A DNA stretch of 52,837 nucleotides from DIGJ01 sp036658435 (GTDB lineage Bacteria > Bacillota > Clostridia > Lachnospirales > Lachnospiraceae). This document shows, piece by piece, positions 16,911 to 25,300 of this stretch; positions within the stretch are counted from its first letter, which is position 1; the number at the start of each line of letters is the position of its first letter. The notes below the pieces were generated by a model. That model searched no databases. It was given only the letters and a program-made list of their open reading frames with translations, and was not told the origin of the DNA. Both the position numbers and the translations under genes were made by a program. The stretch is taken from assembly GCA_036658435.1 (NCBI GenBank), contig JAVXEO010000006.1:1-52837 (forward strand), in the 5' to 3' direction.

Positions 16911-18101
16911 TCAGCATAATTTTTCAAGAATAGAAGTGCCGATGGTATCTTTTGGCATTTCAACCTGAAAATTATCTGCAACCGTTGCCCCAATTGTAGC
17001 AAATGTATCCACTTCCGGAAGTTCTCCATTCCCCTTCATGGATGGAGAATACGCAAGAAATGGCACCTTTTCTCTTGTGTGGTCCGTTCCCTTATAGGTA
17101 GGATCATTTCCATGGTCCGCGGTAATAATTACCAGATCATCTTCCTTCAGATTCTCCAGGAACTTTCCCAGGTTTACGTCAAAAGCTTCTAATTCTTTTG
17201 CATAGCCTTCCGGATTTCTTCTATGGCCCCAAAGTGCATCAAAATCAACCAGATTGACAAAACAGAATCCTGTAAAATCTTCTTGTTCTATTTCAAGGGT
17301 CTGTTCCATACCATGTACCGAAGATTTGGATTTGTATGCCTTTGTAATACCTTCTTCTACAAAGATATCTGCAATTTTCCCAACGGAAATAACATCAAAT
17401 CCCCCATCCTTTAATGCATTTAATGCGGTTCTCCCAAATGGCTTTAGCGCATAATCATGACGGTTGCTCGTACGTTTGAATTCTCCTTTTTTCTTTCCCG
17501 TATACGGTCTTGCAATAACACGTCCTACCTTCCACTCATCTCTTAAGGTAAGTTCTCTGGCTATTTCGCAATATTTATATAAATTCTCAAGTCCCATGGT
17601 TTCTTCATTTCCACAAATCTGCAATACGGAATCCGCAGAAGTATACACAATCAAATGTCCGGTGGCAATCTCTTCCTCTGCCAGTTCATCCAGAATTTCC
17701 GTACCACTGGAACTCTTATTTCCAATAATTTTTCTTCCGGTTCGTTTCTCCAGCTCCCCTAGAAGCTCTTTTGGAAATCCCGTATCCGTAAAGGTTTGAA
17801 ATGGTGTCGTTATCTTAAGTCCCATCATTTCCCAGTGTCCGGTCATGGTATCTTTTCCCAAACTAGTTTCTTTCATTGGAAAATAATATCCCAAAGGCTG
17901 CTCTATAGGTTTTACCTGTTTTAAAGGATGAAGATTTGCCATTCCCATTTTTTGTAAATTTGGTATATGAAAGGTATCTACCGATTCTGCAATATGCCCC
18001 AGGGTATCCACACCCATGTCTCCATATTCCTTCGAGTCTTCCATGGCTCCTATTCCCAGGGAATCAATAACAATTGTAAATATTCTCTTATATTTTTTCA
18101 T
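16911..18101 (-). CDS. deoB: phosphopentomutase
   Basis: A 396-residue alkaline-phosphatase-superfamily enzyme. Seen: the metal-binding opening FTIVIDSLGIGAMEDS, DTLGHIAES, the catalytic Thr block KDTMTGHWEMMG, IITADHGNDPTYKGTDHTRE and GTSIL near the C-terminus. It interconverts (deoxy)ribose-1-phosphate and (deoxy)ribose-5-phosphate, linking the phosphorylases encoded upstream to DeoC and the pentose-phosphate pathway. It is the last gene of the operon, 41 bp after cdd, with AGGAG before the ATG. Confidence 0.96.
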   Translation of the reverse strand: MKKYKRIFTIVIDSLGIGAMEDSKEYGDMGVDTLGHIAESVDTFHIPNLQKMGMANLHPLKQVKPIEQPLGYYFPMKETSLGKDTMTGHWEMMGLKITTPFQTFTDTGFPKELLGELEKRTGRKIIGNKSSSGTEILDELAEEEIATGHLIVYTSADSVLQICGNEETMGLENLYKYCEIARELTLRDEWKVGRVIARPYTGKKKGEFKRTSNRHDYALKPFGRTALNALKDGGFDVISVGKIADIFVEEGITKAYKSKSSVHGMEQTLEIEQEDFTGFCFVNLVDFDALWGHRRNPEGYAKELEAFDVNLGKFLENLKEDDLVIITADHGNDPTYKGTDHTREKVPFLAYSPSMKGNGELPEVDTFATIGATVADNFQVEMPKDTIGTSILEKLC

Positions 18102-18142
18102 ACTAACTCCTATCTATGTGCTTCCTGCACATTCATCTGCAA

Positions 18143-18562
18143 TTAAGCCAAATCCTTTGGTCCAAACCCAAGGGGAAGCATCTCCTCTAAAGTAAGAATC
18201 TTGTACTCTTCCTTTGACTTTGGCAAAATAATCTGAAAGGTCTTTGGGTCGCAAAACTCCATCATTACTTGACGGCAGACTCCACAAGGAGAACAGTAGT
18301 CCGTCAATTCTCCATTTTTCCCCCCTAAAACTACAATGGAATCAAACTCTCTTACTCCTTCACTTACTGCTTTGAAAAAAGCGGTACGTTCTGCGCAGTT
18401 TCCCGGTGAATAGGCTGCATTTTCAATATTGCATCCACCAAAAATGCGGCCATCTTTCGAATGCAGTGCGGCGGCTACTTTAAAGTTTGAATAGGGTGAG
18501 TAGGAGTATTGTAACATATCCATTGCCTTTTCTATCATTGTATTTATAAGTTCTTTTTCCAT
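18143..18562 (-). CDS. cdd: cytidine deaminase
   Basis: A 139-residue zinc enzyme. The catalytic NIENAAYSPGNCAERTAF block provides the zinc Cys and the proton-shuttling Glu, and SPCGVCRQVMMEF supplies the other two zinc Cys, the pattern of the small tetrameric Cdd. It converts cytidine and deoxycytidine to uridine and deoxyuridine, which Udp then cleaves. AGGAGG precedes the ATG. A hairpin lies between this gene and deoC. Confidence 0.95.
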   Translation of the reverse strand: MEKELINTMIEKAMDMLQYSYSPYSNFKVAAALHSKDGRIFGGCNIENAAYSPGNCAERTAFFKAVSEGVREFDSIVVLGGKNGELTDYCSPCGVCRQVMMEFCDPKTFQIILPKSKEEYKILTLEEMLPLGFGPKDLA

Positions 18563-18587
18563 CTTGAAATACCTCCTAAGACTATTT

Positions 18588-18615
18588 GAGTGCTAAAGAT
18601 TTTTCTTTAGCACTC
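18588..18615 (-). repeat. perfect hairpin between deoC and cdd
   Basis: A 12-bp perfect stem GAGTGCTAAAGA/TCTTTAGCACTC with a 4-nt loop. On the minus strand it is followed by AAATAG, not a U-run, so it is probably an RNA processing or stability element, not a terminator. Confidence 0.6.
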
Positions 18616-18665
18616 TCTTCTTACCTATCTTTTAAAATCTTTTTTTGCTGATCCCGTTATGGAAA

Positions 18666-19331
18666 TCAATAACCGCCTGCTGCTTCGTTTTTCAGAATCT
18701 TGACAATACGGCTTGTTCCAAGACGGCTTGCCCCAAGTCCGATAAACTTTTCTGCATCATCCAGTGAACTAATTCCACCTGCCGCTTTAATCTTAACATG
18801 CTTTCCAACGTGTTTTGCAAACAGTGCAATATCCTCAAAAGTAGCTCCTGATGTGGAAAATCCGGTAGAAGTCTTGATGAAATCCGCTCCGGAATTGGTT
18901 ACTACTTCACACATTTTGATTTTTTCTTCTTCTGTTAAGAGACAAGTCTCAATAATAACCTTAAGGATTTTATCTCCACAAGCTCCTTTGATTTGACGGA
19001 TTTCCTCTTCTACAAAATCAAATTCTTTATCTTTTACAGCACCAATATTAATAACCATATCGATTTCATCCGCTCCATTAGCAAGGGCATCTTTTGTCTC
19101 GAACACTTTTACTGCGGTTGTACTATATCCGTTTGGAAAACCAATTACAGTACATACTGCCATTTTATCTCCTACATATTCTTTTGCTCTTTTTACAAAG
19201 CTTGCTGGGATACAGACACTTGCCGTTCCAAAGCTCATTGCATCATCGCAAATCACTTTTATTTCCTGCCATGTGGATCCCTGTAATAAAAGTGTATGGT
19301 CTACGGTCTTTAAGATTTCTTGATTCGTCAT
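18666..19331 (-). CDS. deoC: deoxyribose-phosphate aldolase
   Basis: A 221-residue TIM-barrel class I aldolase: VDHTLLLQG near residue 10, VCTVIGFPNGYST, KVIIETCLLTEEE, the catalytic-lysine segment DFIKTSTGFSTSGAT and VKIKAAGGIS carrying the second active-site lysine. It splits 2-deoxyribose-5-phosphate into acetaldehyde and glyceraldehyde-3-phosphate. AGGAGG is 8 nt before the ATG. It lies 25 bp after deoD. Confidence 0.96.
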   Translation of the reverse strand: MTNQEILKTVDHTLLLQGSTWQEIKVICDDAMSFGTASVCIPASFVKRAKEYVGDKMAVCTVIGFPNGYSTTAVKVFETKDALANGADEIDMVINIGAVKDKEFDFVEEEIRQIKGACGDKILKVIIETCLLTEEEKIKMCEVVTNSGADFIKTSTGFSTSGATFEDIALFAKHVGKHVKIKAAGGISSLDDAEKFIGLGASRLGTSRIVKILKNEAAGGY

Positions 19332-19356
19332 TGTAAAATCCTCCTAATTATTGATA

Positions 19357-20070
19357 TTAATTGTTAAGCTCTAATGCAATTTCCATCATTTCATGGAATC
19401 CTAGTTGTCTTTCCTCTGCGGATAACTTTTCCCCTGTGTAAATATGATCGGAAATCGTCAAAAGACAAAGAGCCTGTTTTCCTGCTCTTGCTGCATTCAT
19501 ATAAAGTGCTGCCGCTTCCATTTCCACACATAGAACGTTCATCCTGCGCCATAAATCATTTGTCTTCTCATAATCACTATAAAATACATCTGCTGAAAGT
19601 ACATTACCAACTACTACGTGAGTTCCCTTAGCTTCCGCCGCATCCACGGCCTTACGAAGTAATGCATAATCTGCAATTGGTGCATAGGTTCCCGGAAGTC
19701 TATACTGTGCTCCATAGTTAGAATCTGTGCAGGCTCCCATAGCAACTACAACGTCTTTTACTTTTACATTATCCTGCAAAGCTCCTGCAGATCCAATACG
19801 AATAATACGGTCTACATCATAAAAATTAAATAGTTCATAAGAATAAATTCCAACGGATGGCATTCCCATTCCACCACCCATAACCGAAATTTCTTTTCCC
19901 TTATAAGTTCCTGTAAATCCCAGCATATTTCTTACTGTATTAAAGCAAGTAGTATTCTCCAAGTATGTTTCCGCAATATATTTTGCCCTTAATGGGTCTC
20001 CCGGCATTAAAACGGTCTTTGCAATCTGCCCTTCTAAAGCACCAATATGAGGTGTTGGTATTGTATTCAT
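19357..20070 (-). CDS. deoD: purine-nucleoside phosphorylase, DeoD type
   Basis: A 237-residue hexameric-type nucleoside phosphorylase: IPTPHIGALEGQIAKTVLMPGDPLRA in part, ISVMGGGMGMPSVGIYSYEL, RIGSAGALQDNVKV, CVEMEAAALY and TISDHIYTGE. It cleaves purine (deoxy)nucleosides with phosphate to the base and (deoxy)ribose-1-phosphate, the substrate of DeoB. It is packed directly behind udp (4-bp gap). Confidence 0.95.
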   Translation of the reverse strand: MNTIPTPHIGALEGQIAKTVLMPGDPLRAKYIAETYLENTTCFNTVRNMLGFTGTYKGKEISVMGGGMGMPSVGIYSYELFNFYDVDRIIRIGSAGALQDNVKVKDVVVAMGACTDSNYGAQYRLPGTYAPIADYALLRKAVDAAEAKGTHVVVGNVLSADVFYSDYEKTNDLWRRMNVLCVEMEAAALYMNAARAGKQALCLLTISDHIYTGEKLSAEERQLGFHEMMEIALELNN

Positions 20071-20074
20071 TGAT

Positions 20075-20863
20075 TTAGTCCTGCTTTCTTTTTTTATCTT
20101 CTCTTATTAAGTTACGAAGTGCTTCTACCGCAACACAAATTGCTGCTTCGGTATCATGTGCCTGTTTATTGGGAAGCCCTTTCTTTTCTCTTTCCTGATT
20201 TGCTACTACAAGAAAAGTAGAACCCACTCTGACACGCAGATAATTTCCTACAATAAACATCGCTGCGGACTCCATCTCGGAAGCTTTACATCCCATACGA
20301 AGCCAAGCTTCCCATTTATTCGTCAGTTCATAGCTCACCGGTTTAGTCTCCGGTTCATGCTGTCCAAAAAAAGCATCTTTGCACTGTACCACTCCAACAT
20401 GATATTTCTGCTCCAGATTTTTTGCTCCTTCTATTAAAGCGTTTACCACTTCAATATCCGCTACTGCCGGATATTCAATGGGTGCATATTCCTTGCTGGT
20501 ACCTTCCATACGAATGGCACCGCTGGCAATCACAACATCGCCACCCTGCACTTCTAAATCCATTCCACCACAGGTTCCAATACGAATAAAGGTATCTGCA
20601 CCACATTTTGCCAGTTCTTCCATTGCAATGGACGCACTGGGGCCACCAATTCCGGTAGAAGTTACACTTACTTTAACTCCATCTAAATATCCTGTATAGG
20701 TTACATATTCTCTGCTGTCTGCAACCAGTTCTGCATTTTCAAAATGTTCCGCTATCTTTGCACATCTTTTCGGATCTCCCGGCATAAGTACATATTTCCC
20801 AACATCCCCTGTTCCAACCTGGGTATGATATTGTTTCCCTGATCCCTCTGTATAATCTACCAT
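20075..20863 (-). CDS. udp: uridine phosphorylase
   Basis: A 262-residue member of the same fold as DeoD: GKYVLMPGDPKRCAKIAEHF, VSVTSTGIGGPSASIAMEEL, FIRIGTCGGMDLEV, KASEMESAAMFIVG and a C-terminal catalytic segment. The specific pairing RIGTCGG with EMESA is of the Udp type. It cleaves uridine (and deoxyuridine or thymidine to varying extent) to uracil and the sugar phosphate. AAGGAG precedes the ATG. It is the first catabolic gene after the regulator. Confidence 0.9.
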   Translation of the reverse strand: MVDYTEGSGKQYHTQVGTGDVGKYVLMPGDPKRCAKIAEHFENAELVADSREYVTYTGYLDGVKVSVTSTGIGGPSASIAMEELAKCGADTFIRIGTCGGMDLEVQGGDVVIASGAIRMEGTSKEYAPIEYPAVADIEVVNALIEGAKNLEQKYHVGVVQCKDAFFGQHEPETKPVSYELTNKWEAWLRMGCKASEMESAAMFIVGNYLRVRVGSTFLVVANQEREKKGLPNKQAHDTEAAICVAVEALRNLIREDKKRKQD

Positions 20864-20917
20864 GAAAATTCTCCTTTTTTAAATAAATTTTCTTGCACGA
20901 ATGTGTATAAAGATACC

Positions 20918-21628
20918 CTATATATCTATCTTTTCAGCAGATAAGACTTTCATTTCTTCGTATTGCTCCTGCAAAATAGTAACTTTGCTTCCCTGCACAT
21001 GAACCGAATTGTCTTCCATCATCTGCTTTAATGCACGATTAATCGTCTTAATTGAAAGGCCGGTTTCATCCGAGATCTGTTGTCTTGTCAGCTTAATCAT
21101 ACACTTTCCATCCACTGCGTTCTGCTCATAAAGGTGTTCAAATAAAAGATAAACTCTGTCAATTCCCTGTAAAAAAAGAAAAGCTCTTTCCTTCCGCGTC
21201 TCTTCTAACAGGTATCGGATTACCGTTCTGCTATGCATCCATAATGCATTGTTGTCCTGAAGCATCCATTTTTTGAATGCATCCTTATCCAATACTATAA
21301 ATTGGCAGGGTGTCTTGGTTATTAAGGTTGTTCGATATGTATCACAATCCAGATAAAGCTCCATTCCTCCAAGAATTTCAATTGCCTCATATTGGCAGAA
21401 ATCGTACACAATGCCAAACATCCGAAGGTCACTGGCTTTTACAATCCCTTTTGTGAGAATATAGACTTTATTAACCTTATCCTTTTCGCGAATAAATATT
21501 TCATTCTTTTCAAGTTCAAGAATATTACAGGATTCTACCAGCCAAACAGGTGCATTTTCGAACAACTCCGTCAAAATTGATTTTGGTTGTTCCTCTAATT
21601 GGTTTAATACATCCAAAAGCTTGTTCAT
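20918..21628 (-). CDS. Crp/Fnr family transcriptional regulator, probable deo-operon regulator
   Basis: A 236-residue protein. Residues ~35-150 form a cyclic-nucleotide-type effector domain (IFIREKDKVNKVYILTKGIVK; EILGGMELYLD). A C-terminal winged helix carries the recognition block LTRQQISDETGLSIKTINRALKQM near residues 180-205. There is no Fnr-type cysteine cluster. The udp-deoD-deoC-cdd-deoB genes begin 54 bp downstream on the same strand, so it most likely controls them; the effector cannot be read. DeoR/CggR-type repressors are the usual regulators of such operons, so the Crp-type choice is unusual. Confidence 0.85.
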   Translation of the reverse strand: MNKLLDVLNQLEEQPKSILTELFENAPVWLVESCNILELEKNEIFIREKDKVNKVYILTKGIVKASDLRMFGIVYDFCQYEAIEILGGMELYLDCDTYRTTLITKTPCQFIVLDKDAFKKWMLQDNNALWMHSRTVIRYLLEETRKERAFLFLQGIDRVYLLFEHLYEQNAVDGKCMIKLTRQQISDETGLSIKTINRALKQMMEDNSVHVQGSKVTILQEQYEEMKVLSAEKIDI

Positions 21629-21683
21629 ATTGTTTATTCTCTCCTCTACAAGATACCGTAATTGTAGTATTTTTCAACAAATC

Positions 21684-21704
21684 AAAAAAGGGCAGCTGTC
21701 CTTT
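21684..21704 (-). terminator. second tandem terminator-like hairpin after the clpX paralogue
   Basis: Minus strand AAAGGAC-AGCT-GCCCTTTTTT: short stem with one mismatch, followed by a T run. Its sequence resembles the element at 21786-21807. Confidence 0.5.
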
Positions 21705-21785
21705 GAACAACAGTTTTTTCAATATTTTTAGAAAAATACCTAGTTTTCATCTTTATTATGACACTTTTTTATATTCTTAGCAACC

Positions 21786-21807
21786 AAAAAAGGTCGAATG
21801 TCCTTTT
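21786..21807 (-). terminator. first terminator-like hairpin, overlapping the clpX-paralogue stop
   Basis: Minus strand AAAAGG...CCTTTTTT, a 6-bp stem with an 8-nt loop and T6. It covers part of the stop codon at 21806-21808. Confidence 0.5.
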
Positions 21808-23194
21808 ATCCTCTCTCTTCGGAAAGGCGGTGGATCTGTACTCCACGCATTTCAATCTGGGGAGCTCCTTTATCTTCAATGTATTCTTTTGTAATGGTAA
21901 CTCTTCCTATATTATCATCCTTTGGAATTTCATACATAATATCCAGCATAAATTCTTCTATAATGGCACGTAAAGCTCTCGCTCCTGTTTTCCTTTCCAA
22001 TGCCTTTTGTGCAATGGACTCTAAAGATTCTTCATTAAAAATCAAATCGACCTCATCCAAAGCCAGAAGTTTCTGGTATTGTTTTAATATAGCATTCTTT
22101 GGTTCTTTTAATACTTGTACCAGCATTTCTTTTGAAAGTTCCTGGAGGGTAAATAAAATAGGCAGTCTTCCTAAAAATTCCGGTATCATTCCAAATTCCC
22201 TTAAGTCCTCTACCGTTACCTTAGATAAAATGTCATTTTCCTGATCGTATTTATCCTTTAAGTCTGCAATAAAGCCAATGGATGCCTGTTTATTCAGGCG
22301 CTCTTTGATCACCTTATCCAGCTCAGGGAATGCACCTCCACAAATAAACAAAATGTTCTTTGTATTGATTGTAGTTAAAGGAACCATGGCATTTTTACTA
22401 GTTGCGCCAACCGGTACTTCAACGCTTGCACCTTCCAACAGTTTCAGCAGTCCCTGCTGCACAGATTCTCCACTTACATCACGATTTGTTGTACTTTTTT
22501 TCTTGGCGATTTTATCAATTTCATCAATAAATATAATCCCTTTTTCTGCCCTTTCCACATCATTATCTGCAGCTGCCAATAGTTTTGAAAGGACACTTTC
22601 TACATCATCTCCAATATATCCTGCCTCGGTAAGAGAAGTGGCATCTGCAATGGCAAGAGGCACTTTCAACAGTCTGGCCAGGGTCTTAACCAAATAGGTC
22701 TTACCACAGCCCGTTGGCCCAATCATTAACATGTTGGATTTTTCTATTTCGATGTCATCCAGCGTGTCTGTGGCTACTCTTTTGTAATGATTATAAACGG
22801 CTACTGAAATCACTTTTTTCGCATGTTCCTGGCCAATTACAAATTCATCCAGCTGGGCTTTTATTATATGGGGAGCCGGAACCTCTTTTATATCTATAAT
22901 GGGTTCTTCTTCCTTTTTTTCTTTCTTTTTCTTAATCTTCTGGCTCTTTGGAATATCATTTGGTATATTCATATTTGCCGGATTCATCGTCATAAAATCT
23001 AAGTATGGCATTCCCGTTCCATTGTTATTGTTGTTATTCATAGTGTCAAAGGTTTTCTGCATGCAGTCTGCACAAATACAGATATTGTTGGGAATACGAA
23101 TCATGGTTCCCACTTTACTCTCCGGTCTTCTGCATATATAGCAAATATCTTCATAATCATCTTTATTTTCTGTTTTGTTTAAATCATCGCTCAT
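21806..23194 (-). CDS. ClpX-like AAA+ unfoldase (divergent paralogue)
   Basis: A 462-residue protein with ClpX architecture. An N-terminal C4 zinc finger (CYIC...CADC, residues ~18-42) is followed by an Asn-rich then Lys/Glu-rich linker (~50-90). The AAA+ module has Walker A GPTGCGKT, the pore-1 loop GYIGDD (GYVG in canonical ClpX), Walker B IIFIDEIDKIAKK, sensor region GRLPILF and a C-terminal TGARALRAIIEEF. The ClpP-docking tripeptide IGF is present (SIGFIADL). The RKH loop of canonical ClpX, expected just after EGASVEVPVGA, is replaced by TSKNAMV, so ssrA-tag recognition may differ. No clpP or tig is adjacent, suggesting a second ClpX beside a housekeeping copy elsewhere. Confidence 0.88.
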   Translation of the reverse strand: MSDDLNKTENKDDYEDICYICRRPESKVGTMIRIPNNICICADCMQKTFDTMNNNNNNGTGMPYLDFMTMNPANMNIPNDIPKSQKIKKKKEKKEEEPIIDIKEVPAPHIIKAQLDEFVIGQEHAKKVISVAVYNHYKRVATDTLDDIEIEKSNMLMIGPTGCGKTYLVKTLARLLKVPLAIADATSLTEAGYIGDDVESVLSKLLAAADNDVERAEKGIIFIDEIDKIAKKKSTTNRDVSGESVQQGLLKLLEGASVEVPVGATSKNAMVPLTTINTKNILFICGGAFPELDKVIKERLNKQASIGFIADLKDKYDQENDILSKVTVEDLREFGMIPEFLGRLPILFTLQELSKEMLVQVLKEPKNAILKQYQKLLALDEVDLIFNEESLESIAQKALERKTGARALRAIIEEFMLDIMYEIPKDDNIGRVTITKEYIEDKGAPQIEMRGVQIHRLSEERG

Positions 23195-23241
23195 TTCTAT
23201 ACCTCTTTCGCATTAGCATTGTTATATTTCTTTATTATAGC

Positions 23242-23270
23242 ATTATAGCCTACCTTTCCCACCAAAACAA
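23242..23270 (-). promoter_or_regulatory. promoter of the clpX paralogue
   Basis: Minus strand TTGTTT (23265-23270), 17-nt spacer, TATAAT (23242-23247). A second TATAAT follows immediately downstream. Confidence 0.7.
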
Positions 23271-23285
23271 TAAAAAATTTATTAA

Positions 23286-23313
23286 AAAATGGACTCTGTC
23301 AAGAGTCCATTTT
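23286..23313 (-). terminator. terminator of htrA
   Basis: A perfect 12-bp stem AAAATGGACTCT/AGAGTCCATTTT with a 4-nt loop; on the minus strand T6 follows. It lies 17 nt past the htrA stop and isolates it from the clpX-paralogue promoter. Confidence 0.88.
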
Positions 23314-23330
23314 ATTATATTTTTATTTCA

Positions 23331-25085
23331 TTAATTGAATTGATTAAAGAAGTCCTGGAGCATATCATTAATATCTTCTTGAGACTGGCCATCCTGTTCT
23401 TGATTTGGTGCTGGGGGATTTTGCTGGGTTCCATCCTCTGGCTGATTTTGATTGGAATCATATCCGAAATTTCCCTGCTTACCACTGTTTCCTGCTTTTT
23501 GAAGACTGTCTAATGATTTTGCATCTTTTAATTTTATAGTAACCTCCATTTTTTTGTATTCTCCGGCTTCACTTCGCATAAGCGTAACGGTAATTTTGGT
23601 TCCTACACGGGTATTGTTTACTTTTTCCTGAACAGACTCAATGGTCTTTGTATTGGCACCATTTATCTCGGTAATTACATCTCCTTTTTTTATGCCGCCT
23701 TCTTCTGCTGCCCCGCCACTTGAAACATCTCGAACGTATACGCCGATTGGCATGTCATATGGATTATTATCTTTCGTAATATTATTTCCTGTAATTCCCA
23801 AATATCCTTTTTCACTGTCCTTTAATATTTCACGGTTCATAAGATCATTTATAATAGGAACTGCCTCTGATATAGGAATGGCATATCCCATTCCTTCCAC
23901 GTTCGTATCCGCATACTTCATATCGTTAATACCAATTACTTCTCCATTGATATTTAATAAGGCGCCTCCACTGTTCCCCGGATTAATTGCTGCATCCGTC
24001 TGTAATAGTTCTAACTGGCTTCCCTGACTGGTTCCTGTGGTATTGATTTGTCTGTTTTTTGCACTAATATAGCCAACCGTTACCGACTGTCCGGAGCCCA
24101 GTGCGTTTCCAATTGCTATTGCCATCTGTCCCACTCTTACATCTTTTGATGTTCCAAGAGTGGCTACTTTAATTGCATCCAGCGTTTCTTTATCAATATC
24201 CTTAATATCTACGGATAAGACAGCTAAATCTGCTGTAGAATCGGTACCCTTTGTTTTTGCTTCATAAACCTTATTATTGATAAAGTTAACGGCAATTGCC
24301 TTTGCACCATCTACTACATGGTTATTGGTTACAATCAAAATTTCTTTTTCATTTTGTGCTACAATAATACCGGAACCACTTCCATCGTATTCCTGGGAAT
24401 ACACCTGTCCAAAATAACTATAATCCTGTGATACGGTGCTGGTGATGGAAACAATGGATGGCATTGTGTTTTCAACCAAAGCCGTCAGATCCGTTGAGGT
24501 TGTGTTTCCCTTGGAACTTGTGGTAGAAGCAAGTTGATTTGCATTTTGTGTAACCGTTGTCTGTACTTTTTTCTGTGGGAAAATAGCGTCTGCCGTTCGA
24601 TTGACTCCTTGGAATACAACCCCTGCAACCAGTCCAAATACCACCGCTACTGCAATGGTCTTCCCTAGCTTTCTTCCCAGCCCCTCTTTTCTTTCTCTTC
24701 TCTTTCCATCGTTAGGTGTGCCGGCTGCATTGCTATCATACCGACTTTCTTCTCCTAAGTCCGATTTTTTATAACGGTAGGTTGCTGCCTCATATTGTGG
24801 CTGCTTTGCAGCTGCCTCTTCTGCCCAGAATACATAATTATCATTTGCGCCTGTATTTCTACAGTAATTGTTGTCCCTTTCATTTGGTGTATTTTCCGGT
24901 TTCTTGTTCTCGTTTGTTTCGGTTGTATTGGTTTCCATTGTATTGGTTTCGCTTGCCTTTGTTTCGGTTGTATTGGTTTCCATTGTATTGGTTTCGCTTG
25001 TATTGGTTTCGCTTGTATTGGTTTCCGTTGTATTGGTTTCGCTTGCCTTTGTTTCGTTTGTATTTTCTCTATTTAACTCATCCAT
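23331..25085 (-). CDS. htrA: membrane-anchored HtrA/DegP-type serine protease with PDZ domain
   Basis: About 584 residues. A cytoplasmic N-terminal tail holds ten pentapeptide repeats of the ETNT type (residues ~10-59). One membrane segment follows (GKTIAVAVVFGLVAGVVF), then a trypsin-like domain with His in IVTNNHVVDGA, Asp in STADLAVLSVD and Ser in INPGNSGGALLN. A PDZ domain (YLGITG...GGIKKGDVITEINGA) precedes a Gln/Asn/Pro-rich tail. It is expected to degrade or refold damaged exported proteins. The frame opens at 25103, but ATG 25085 has AAGGAG 9 nt upstream. The neighbouring ClpX paralogue suggests a protein-quality-control pairing. Confidence 0.93.
   Translation of the reverse strand: MDELNRENTNETKASETNTTETNTSETNTSETNTMETNTTETKASETNTMETNTTETNENKKPENTPNERDNNYCRNTGANDNYVFWAEEAAAKQPQYEAATYRYKKSDLGEESRYDSNAAGTPNDGKRRERKEGLGRKLGKTIAVAVVFGLVAGVVFQGVNRTADAIFPQKKVQTTVTQNANQLASTTSSKGNTTSTDLTALVENTMPSIVSITSTVSQDYSYFGQVYSQEYDGSGSGIIVAQNEKEILIVTNNHVVDGAKAIAVNFINNKVYEAKTKGTDSTADLAVLSVDIKDIDKETLDAIKVATLGTSKDVRVGQMAIAIGNALGSGQSVTVGYISAKNRQINTTGTSQGSQLELLQTDAAINPGNSGGALLNINGEVIGINDMKYADTNVEGMGYAIPISEAVPIINDLMNREILKDSEKGYLGITGNNITKDNNPYDMPIGVYVRDVSSGGAAEEGGIKKGDVITEINGANTKTIESVQEKVNNTRVGTKITVTLMRSEAGEYKKMEVTIKLKDAKSLDSLQKAGNSGKQGNFGYDSNQNQPEDGTQQNPPAPNQEQDGQSQEDINDMLQDFFNQFN
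24909..25058 (-). repeat. 15-bp tandem repeats encoding the HtrA ETNT tail
   Basis: Ten 15-bp units code for pentapeptides of the form (S/T/M)ETNT or (N/T)ETKA. Higher-order blocks recur (KA-SETNT and METNT-TET), pointing to duplication by slippage. Units differ at one or two positions. Confidence 0.85.
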
Positions 25086-25243
25086 GCTATAATCTCCTTC
25101 CAATGCCTTCCTTTTTCTTTTGATGTATTTATTCTATCAGCAATTTGTGTTTACTTTGTGAAAGATTTATTAAAGAAATTTCACAATTTAAAATAATGCA
25201 TAGAAATGATGTACCTTCCCCTGTGGATAAAAATAAATGATTA

Positions 25244-25272
25244 TAGACTCCTGTGAAACATTGTATTATAAT
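25244..25272 (+). promoter_or_regulatory. promoter of the sugar-phosphate transferase gene
   Basis: TAGACT (25244-25249), 17-nt spacer, TATAAT (25267-25272); 28 nt before the ATG. It lies in the 215-bp divergent region shared with htrA. Confidence 0.72.
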
Positions 25273-25300
25273 ATAGACATTATTACTTTTGGAGGCTTTT

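Noticed and set aside
18588..18615. Terminator splitting the deo operon
   Set aside because: There is no U-run after the stem on the minus strand, and gene order and spacing support one operon.
24909..25058. Repeat array as a CRISPR
   Set aside because: 15-bp units are directly adjacent, with no unique spacers, and are in frame within a protein gene.
24716..25123. Plus-strand frames with repeated Val-Leu-Val-Ser or Trp-Phe motifs
   Set aside because: They are complements of the ETNT repeat array in htrA.
25289..25300. TTG start for the sugar-phosphate transferase
   Set aside because: It overlaps the ribosome site GGAGG that serves ATG 25301.
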